In this document: positions 59,133 to 64,000 of the stretch, piece by piece
Position numbering within the stretch: the first letter of the stretch is position 1
Layout: each line of letters opens with the position of its first letter
From: Bog-532 sp963830385
Lineage (GTDB): Bacteria; Actinomycetota; Actinomycetes; Streptosporangiales; Streptosporangiaceae
DNA: 64,000 nt
Reading direction: 5' to 3'
Assembly (NCBI GenBank): GCA_963830385.1
Contig: CAWHMD010000002.1
Span: 744,001 to 808,000, forward strand
Position numbers and translations under genes: made by a program
The notes under the pieces: model-generated
What the model saw: only the letters and a program-made list of their open reading frames with translations
Told to the model about the DNA's origin: nothing
Databases searched by the model: none

Positions 59133-60524
59133 CTAGTTGAAGTCCTCGTATCGCATCAGCTTGCGGGCCGCTTCGGCCAGGCTCCCCGACAGCGACGGGT
59201 ACACCGTGAACGTCTGGGCCAGCTGGTCCACGGTGAGCCGCTGTTCGACCGCGACCGACACCGGGAGGATGAGCTCGCTCGCCCGGGGAGCCACGATCAC
59301 GCCGCCCAGCACCACCGAGGTGTCCGGGCGGGCGTAGAGCTTCACCAGTCCGTCCCGGATGCCGGCCATCTTGGCGCGGGGGTTGCCGGCCAGCGGGAGC
59401 TTGACCTCGGCGGCCGGGACTTCACCGCTCTCGACGGCCGAGGCGGTGACGCCGACGGTGGCGATCTCCGGGTCGGTGAAGATGGTGGCGGCCACGTGGC
59501 TGAGCCGGATCGGGTGCACCGCCTCCCCCAGCGCGTGCCACATGGCGATCCGGCCCTGCATGGCGGCGACCGAGGCGAGCATGAGGACGCCGGTGCAGTC
59601 GCCGGCCGCGTAGACGCCCGGCGCGGAGGTGCGGGACACCCGGTCGACCTCGACGAAGCCGCGCTCGTCGAGCTTGACGCCGGCCTCCTCGAGGCCGATG
59701 CCCTCGACGCTGGGCTCCATGCCCACGGTCAGCAGGCAGTGCGAGCCGCGCACCACCCGGCCGTCGGTGAGCGTGACCACCACCCGGTCGCCGTCGCGTT
59801 TGACCGAGGCGGCCCGGGACCGGCCGAGCACGGTCATGCCCCGGCGCCGGAACACCTCCTCGATGACCACGGCCGCGTCCACGTCCTCGTGCGGCAGCAC
59901 CCGGGTCCGGGAGGAGACCAGGGTCACCTTGGAGCCCAGCGACTGGTAGGCGCTGGCGAACTCGGCGCCGGTCACGCCCGAGCCGACCACGATCAGCTCC
60001 TCGGGGATCTCCGGCAGATCATAGAGCTGGCGCCAGTTGAGGATGCGCTCGCCGTCGGGCACCGAGTCGGGCAGCACCCGCGGGTGCGCGCCCACCGCCA
60101 GCAGCACGGCGTCGGCGGGGATGTCGCGGCCGCCGGCCCGGATCTTGCCGGGGCCCGCCAGCCGCCCGGTTTCGTTGATGACCTCGACCCCCTCGGCGGC
60201 GACGCGGGCGGCGACATCCCGCGACTGGGCCTGGGCCAGGGAGATGATCCGGCGGTACACGCGCTCGGCGTCCACGCCCGCCCGGGGCCGGGTACCCGCC
60301 GCGTCCTCGGTCCCGGGCAGCTGGATGCCCAGGTCAGCTGAGCCGTTCAGCACGGTGACGGTACTCGACACCTCGATCAGCGCCTTGGAGGGCACGCAGT
60401 CGGTGAGCACGCACGCTCCGCCCAGCCCGTCCCGTTCAGCCAGCGTGACCTGCGCCCCGAGCTGGGCGGCGACCAGCGCGGCCTCGTACCCGCCCGGCCC
60501 CCCACCGATTACCGCCACACGCAT
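59133..60524 (-). CDS. NAD(P)H-quinone reductase, LpdA-like flavoprotein disulfide reductase
   Basis: A 463-residue FAD enzyme of the disulfide reductase family. FAD motif GGGPGGYEAA (residues 7-16), the cysteine pair Cys38/Cys43 in GGACVLTDCVPSK, NAD motif VVGSGVTGAEFASAY and YAAGDCTGVLMLASVAAMQGR are present. The C-terminal His-Glu pair of lipoamide dehydrogenase (HPTxSE) is replaced by YPSLSGS, as expected for LpdA-type quinone reductases such as mycobacterial LpdA. Those often lose the first cysteine; both are kept here. The ATG at 60524 follows GAGG; a GTG five codons upstream lacks a ribosome site. Confidence 0.88.
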   Translation of the reverse strand: MRVAVIGGGPGGYEAALVAAQLGAQVTLAERDGLGGACVLTDCVPSKALIEVSSTVTVLNGSADLGIQLPGTEDAAGTRPRAGVDAERVYRRIISLAQAQSRDVAARVAAEGVEVINETGRLAGPGKIRAGGRDIPADAVLLAVGAHPRVLPDSVPDGERILNWRQLYDLPEIPEELIVVGSGVTGAEFASAYQSLGSKVTLVSSRTRVLPHEDVDAAVVIEEVFRRRGMTVLGRSRAASVKRDGDRVVVTLTDGRVVRGSHCLLTVGMEPSVEGIGLEEAGVKLDERGFVEVDRVSRTSAPGVYAAGDCTGVLMLASVAAMQGRIAMWHALGEAVHPIRLSHVAATIFTDPEIATVGVTASAVESGEVPAAEVKLPLAGNPRAKMAGIRDGLVKLYARPDTSVVLGGVIVAPRASELILPVSVAVEQRLTVDQLAQTFTVYPSLSGSLAEAARKLMRYEDFN

Positions 60525-60614
60525 CCGCGAAGCCCTCACGGAGGAAAGTCTAGAGACGCCGGTGACGCGGGTTACGGCGAGCTGACCTAACCTGCGCCAC
60601 CCAGGGTCACGGCG

Positions 60615-60646
60615 AGGGGGGTCCGTCCCCCCGGACGGACCCCCCT
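60615..60646 (-). terminator. Hairpin at the M20 gene stop codon
   Basis: A perfect 14-bp stem (60615-60628 with 60633-60646) around CCCC. Its upper arm overlaps the M20 stop codon, so it should act as the terminator. Confidence 0.75.
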
Positions 60647-61922
60647 ACGGCCGGTTACGCAGCAGGGGTTCCGGGGGGTCCAGGGGGGTCGCTCCCCCGG
60701 ATGGCGTCACGTCGTCCCAGAGGGCGTTGAGGGCGGTGGCCGCCATCACGTGGACGCCGATCCCGATGGCGCGCTCGTCCACGTCGAACATGGGCTGGTG
60801 GATGTCCAGGTCCTGGGTCGAGCCGGGCGGGCGGACACCGAGGCGCGCGTACGAGCCGGGCACCGACTCCAGGTACCAGGCGAAGTCCTCGCCGCCCAGG
60901 CTCTGGGGGGTGGTCACGACCGCTCCGGAGCCGAGCGTCTGCTCCGCCGCGGCGGTGAACATCGAGGTGCTCAGCGGGTCGTTGACCGTCGGCGGCACGC
61001 TGCGGGCGTAGGTCATCTCGGCCTTGACCCCGTAGGCGGTGGCGACCGAGTCGATGAGCTCCCTGAGCAGGTCCGGGGCGCCGTGCCAGGCCTCGTCGTC
61101 CAGGCAGCGCACGGTGCCCTCGGCGATGCCCTCGTCCGGGATCGCGTTGGCGGTCGAGCCGGCCGAGATGTGGCCCCAGACCAGGCTGAGGCTGGACCGC
61201 GGGTCCACCCGGCGGGACAGCGCGGCGGGCAGCTCGGTGACGATCTTGCCCAGCGCGTACACCAGGTCGGCGGTCAGGTGCGGGCGGGCGGTGTGGCCGC
61301 CGGGGCCGACGACCCGGACCGAGATGCGGTCACAGGCGGCGGTGATCGGCCCGGTCCGGAAGCCGATCTTGCCCACGTCGATGCGCGGGTCGCAGTGCAG
61401 CGCGAAGATCCGGCTCACCGAGGTGATGCCGCCCGCCGCGAGCACGTCGAGCGCGCCGCCGGGGACCTCCTCGGCGGGCTGGAAGATCAGCCGGACCCGC
61501 CCGGGCAGCAGGCCGCGGGAGGCCTGGTTGGCCAGGAACAGGCCGGTGCCGAGCAGGATCGAGGTGTGCACGTCGTGGCCGCAGGCGTGGCAGGCGTTGG
61601 GCACGGTGGACCGGTAGGGGACGCTCTTCTCGTCCGCCATCGGCAGCGCGTCGATGTCGGCCCGCAGCGCGACGATCCGGCGCTGGGCGCTCTCATGCGC
61701 GCGGCCGTCGCCCCCGACGTCCACGATCATGCCGGTGCCCTTGGGCAGGATTACCGGGCGCAGCCCGGCCGCCGCCAGCCGCAGCGCGATGCGCCGGGTG
61801 GTCCGGTGCTCGGCGTAGCCGACCTCGGGGTGGGCGTGCAGGTCTCGGCGAAACTCGACGAGCTCGGCCTCATGCTCAGCAATGAAGGCTTCGAGATCGC
61901 CCGCCAGGTCATTTCCTTCCAT
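60645..61922 (-). CDS. M20-family metal-dependent amidohydrolase
   Basis: A 425-residue M20 peptidase/aminoacylase-like amidohydrolase. Metal-site motifs are HACGHDVHTSILLGTG, QPAEEVPGGALD and ALHCDPRI, with the opening FRRDLHAHPEVGYAEHRTT and dimerisation domain in the middle. Members deacylate N-acyl amino acids or peptides; the substrate is unknown. The C-terminal tail after VMAATALNALWDD is encoded by a GC-rich hairpin repeat (60666-60701), so about 18 residues are repeat-derived. It overlaps the upstream ligase gene by 14 bp. Confidence 0.9.
   Translation of the reverse strand: MEGNDLAGDLEAFIAEHEAELVEFRRDLHAHPEVGYAEHRTTRRIALRLAAAGLRPVILPKGTGMIVDVGGDGRAHESAQRRIVALRADIDALPMADEKSVPYRSTVPNACHACGHDVHTSILLGTGLFLANQASRGLLPGRVRLIFQPAEEVPGGALDVLAAGGITSVSRIFALHCDPRIDVGKIGFRTGPITAACDRISVRVVGPGGHTARPHLTADLVYALGKIVTELPAALSRRVDPRSSLSLVWGHISAGSTANAIPDEGIAEGTVRCLDDEAWHGAPDLLRELIDSVATAYGVKAEMTYARSVPPTVNDPLSTSMFTAAAEQTLGSGAVVTTPQSLGGEDFAWYLESVPGSYARLGVRPPGSTQDLDIHQPMFDVDERAIGIGVHVMAATALNALWDDVTPSGGATPLDPPEPLLRNRP
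60666..60701. repeat. GC-rich hairpin repeat, copy 2 (in the M20 coding end)
   Basis: Almost identical to 21149-21183 (begins GGGTTCCGGGGGGTCCAG). It lies inside the last codons of the M20 gene and next to the terminator hairpin at 60615-60646. Confidence 0.8.
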
Positions 61923-63075
61923 GCCCGCCTTCCCCCGGGATGACGAAACGGTCCTCGGCAAACTCCGTGACAAGCGCATCAATGACGTCGGTCATATCGC
62001 CGAGATGAGCCAGAATGGCGCGTTGTCTCTCGTAAGAAGCCCCGTATTCAAGCACTTCTGAGGCTACCTGCAGCTCTTCGAGACAGCCAAGCCGGTCAGC
62101 GGTGGGCTCCAGCTCGCGAACGAGCTCGTAAAGCTCATCGCGCAGAGGCGCTGTCGTTCCTGACTCGTCGGTGATCACCGTCGCGTCAAGACCATATCTC
62201 GTCGCACGCCACTTGTTGTCGCGAACGACCCAAGACGACGGACTCGGCAGCCGGTACCCCCGGTCCAGCTGGGCGTCGAACAGCTGCACCAGGCTCTGCG
62301 AAAGCGCGGTGACCATCGCGACCTCCCGAGCGGTGGACAGGCCGTCGAACATGCGGATCTCGATCGTGCCCAGATCAGCGTGCGGACGGATGTCCCACCA
62401 GACCTCCTTGATGCTGCGGATGGTCCTGGCCCGCAGCAACGTGTCCATGTACTCCTCGAACTCACCCCAGTCCGAGAGCCGGTGCGGAGGGCCCGCAGTC
62501 GGCAGGTCGCCGAAGACAATCGCCCGGGTCGAGGCGAGCCCGGTGTCCTCCCCGTTCCAGAACGGGCTGGACGCGGTCAGCGCGAGAAAATGCGGCAGAT
62601 ACGAAGCGAGGGCATTGACGATTGGTATCGCCTTGCTCCCGTCGCGCAACCCCACGTGCACGTGAACGCCGAAAGTCTGGATCCTCCGGGCGAGCCACTG
62701 CATTTGCTCGACGATTTCCGCGTAGCGCTTTATAGGCGCCATCTTCGCGTCACGCCAGTTGCTCACGGGATGTGTGCCGGCGCAAGCCAGAACGATACCG
62801 TGATTTTCCGCACTGCGCCGGAGTTCGGCGATACTCTTCTCCAGGTCGGCCCGGGCCTCGGAAACCGTGCTGCAAATACCGGTTACGATCTCGACGGTCG
62901 ACTGCATGAGCTCGTGCCGGATATGCGGGTGCTCGCCACTGCCGTCGAGGCCGGCCAGCCCGGCCAGCACCTGGCCGGCGTCCTGCCGCAGCAGCCTGGT
63001 CTGCGCGTCGATGAGCTGCACTTCCCACTCGACTCCGAGCGTGGGTCCCTGGGAGGGATTCCAGCTGATGGCCAC
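61909..63075 (-). CDS. Carboxylate-amine ligase, YbdK/GCS2 family
   Basis: A 388-residue member of the glutamate-cysteine ligase family 2 (YbdK/EgtA-like carboxylate-amine ligases). It opens with GVEWEVQLIDAQTR (substrate/metal glutamates) and contains HVHVGLRDGSKAIP with the metal-binding histidines, and EIRMFDGLSTAREV. Such proteins form gamma-glutamyl bonds; the acceptor amine is unknown. The GTG at 63075 has GGAGGTC upstream and gives MAISWNPSQGPTLGVEWE; a further in-frame start adds seven basic residues. The M20 amidohydrolase gene overlaps its end, suggesting paired amide formation and cleavage. Confidence 0.9.
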   Translation of the reverse strand: MAISWNPSQGPTLGVEWEVQLIDAQTRLLRQDAGQVLAGLAGLDGSGEHPHIRHELMQSTVEIVTGICSTVSEARADLEKSIAELRRSAENHGIVLACAGTHPVSNWRDAKMAPIKRYAEIVEQMQWLARRIQTFGVHVHVGLRDGSKAIPIVNALASYLPHFLALTASSPFWNGEDTGLASTRAIVFGDLPTAGPPHRLSDWGEFEEYMDTLLRARTIRSIKEVWWDIRPHADLGTIEIRMFDGLSTAREVAMVTALSQSLVQLFDAQLDRGYRLPSPSSWVVRDNKWRATRYGLDATVITDESGTTAPLRDELYELVRELEPTADRLGCLEELQVASEVLEYGASYERQRAILAHLGDMTDVIDALVTEFAEDRFVIPGEGGHGRK

Positions 63076-63514
63076 GACCGACCTCCGCTTGCGCACACGA
63101 TTTCAAGGCATACGCGAAATTGAATGTGTACAGATATGAGGGAAAAAGAGGATTTGGTGGCTCAAATTGATTGCGGATGATTAGTCAGGATGGAAAAAGG
63201 GCCGCGCGGTCAGTCCTGGCGGGCGCTGCGGAGCCCGGCAATCAGCCCATCGCGGGGGACACGCCGCGAATCCGCGGATACTCGCCCGGCCGGGCTGCCT
63301 AGCTTGGATCGCGGCCGGAAATCCGTAAGCTGGCCAGCGCCCGCGGACGAATCCGGTCGGCAATCCGGGCGTACGCTCCATGACCTCCAGATTACGGCTA
63401 CGGCTCACGTCGGCGGCAGTCCCGCCCTACCATCCTGTGGGTCCCCAGTGACGCCAGGCCGGGCGAAGACGCTGGTATCAGTGAAAGGAGAGCGGTGAAG
63501 GCTAGGGTGCACTG
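63076..63514. other. Divergent intergenic region
   Basis: About 440 bp between the YbdK-type gene and the D,D-carboxypeptidase gene. The part near 63100-63190 is AT-rich and probably carries the ligase promoter. I see several short complementary stretches but no recognised riboswitch or gene. Confidence 0.6.
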
Positions 63515-64000
63515 GTGACGGAGCGTATTCATTCGACTCTGTTCAGGGTCTCCTTGATCCTCACCGCCTGCGTGGTGGCCTGTACCGGGGCCGGGATCGG
63601 CGCGTTCAGCCCGCCCGTCCAGGCGGCCGGGCCGCCGGCCGCCGAGACCGCCCAGGGCCGGGCGATCGCGTCGCAGCTGCTGGCCCAGGCCCGCACGACG
63701 GCTACCCCCAAGGACCTGACCACCGTGGGCGGCCGCCAGCTGGCCAGTTCGGGCGTGGTGGCCAACTACCCGTCCGCCGCGACCCCGCGGCTGCCCGGCA
63801 TCGGTTGCTCGGCCTACACGATCGCGGACGCCGGCACCGGTCAGGTGCTCGCGGCCAAGGACGCGCACGGCCAGCTCCGGCCGGCCAGCACGCTGAAGAT
63901 GCTGACCGCGACCACCCTGATCCCGCTGCTCAACCCCGGCGCCTGGGTCACCGCCTCGTCCCAGGCCGCGCACGTCGAGCCGAACATCGCCGGGCTGGTC
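63515..64000 (+). CDS. D-alanyl-D-alanine carboxypeptidase, S11/S13-like (C-terminus beyond window)
   Basis: A secreted penicillin-binding peptidase that trims peptidoglycan. The first 162 residues start VTERIHSTLFRVSLILTAC with a signal peptide or lipoprotein-like hydrophobic segment (about residues 8-30), then an Ala-rich linker and the catalytic domain: the active serine and lysine are in PASTLKMLTA near residue 131. The second and third motifs lie off the right edge. The GTG at 63515 opens the signal segment. S11 (DacA type) is favoured but S13 is not excluded on this part alone. Confidence 0.88.
   Translation, partial: MTERIHSTLFRVSLILTACVVACTGAGIGAFSPPVQAAGPPAAETAQGRAIASQLLAQARTTATPKDLTTVGGRQLASSGVVANYPSAATPRLPGIGCSAYTIADAGTGQVLAAKDAHGQLRPASTLKMLTATTLIPLLNPGAWVTASSQAAHVEPNIAGLV

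Noticed and set aside
63190..63514. Possible cyclic-di-AMP riboswitch before the D,D-carboxypeptidase
   Set aside because: The context would fit cell-wall control, but I could not match the conserved core bases; a covariance-model search would decide.

Overview
This 64-kb window is chromosomal DNA of a high-GC actinomycete. The evidence is the strong G/C third-position bias, many GTG starts, an NdgR-type IclR regulator divergent from leuCD, an F420-pathway guanylyltransferase, DUF397, DUF2277 and DUF2630 genes, and a gene order (smc, mutM, rnc, rpmF, coaD, rsmD, recG, rpmB, thiL, ddl, hup, leuDC, ndgR, tRNAs, gltX, cimA, ilvE, leuB, ilvCNB) that matches the conserved core block of Streptomyces and relatives. 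I cannot name the genus.

Layout. 0-7.4 kb: housekeeping genes on the minus strand (smc, acyP, mutM, rnc, rpmF, DUF177, coaD, rsmD). 7.4-12.5 kb: DUF2277, a PPOX-like protein, a globin/FAD reductase and recG, the last two each broken by a frameshift, then rpmB. 12.6-21.5 kb: an EamA transporter behind a ykkC-class riboswitch, thiD, thiL, a stand-alone Lrp/AsnC sensor domain, cofC/fbiD, plsC, gpsA, a Cys/Met PLP enzyme, ddl and hup. 21.8-24.6 kb: leuD and leuC, divergent from an IclR regulator. 25.3-32.8 kb: a six-gene overlapping operon of NAD(P) transhydrogenase (three subunits) and an FtsX-type ABC transporter, flanked by two copies of a 60-bp direct repeat. 33.1-36.3 kb: a GH65 disaccharide phosphorylase and beta-phosphoglucomutase. 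36.4-40.5 kb: tRNA-Glu and tRNA-Gln separated by a stress membrane protein gene and an IS30-family element into which an IS3-family element has inserted. 40.5-44.5 kb: LacI regulator, a divergent glutamyl-tRNA synthetase, FAH-family hydrolase, DUF2630. 44.5-52.8 kb: branched-chain amino-acid genes in the order ilvB-ilvN-ilvC-leuB-ilvE-cimA. 53-64 kb: GGDEF-EAL protein, biotin carboxylase/BCCP subunit, a small membrane protein, an LpdA-like reductase, M20 peptidase, YbdK-type ligase and the start of a D,D-carboxypeptidase.

The most interesting biology is RNA-level control. The branched-chain genes carry three separate leaders: a classical ilvB attenuator (peptide with Ile-Leu-Val-Leu), a cimA attenuator (peptide with Ile-Ile-Ile before two adjacent hairpins), and an ilvE leader in which a 9-bp stem can hide the Shine-Dalgarno sequence and encloses an 11-codon ORF containing Ile-Val-Leu whose stop codon overlaps that sequence. 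Together they suggest that pools of charged branched-chain tRNA set the pathway at several points. Separately, a ykkC-class aptamer precedes the EamA transporter and can pair with its ribosome-binding site.

The window also holds repeats of several kinds (GC-rich hairpin repeats at gene 3' ends, a 30-bp tandem array between ilvC and leuB, a 13-bp array over the gltX stop codon). The two frameshifts, in recG and the globin reductase, may be assembly errors and should be checked before being called mutations.
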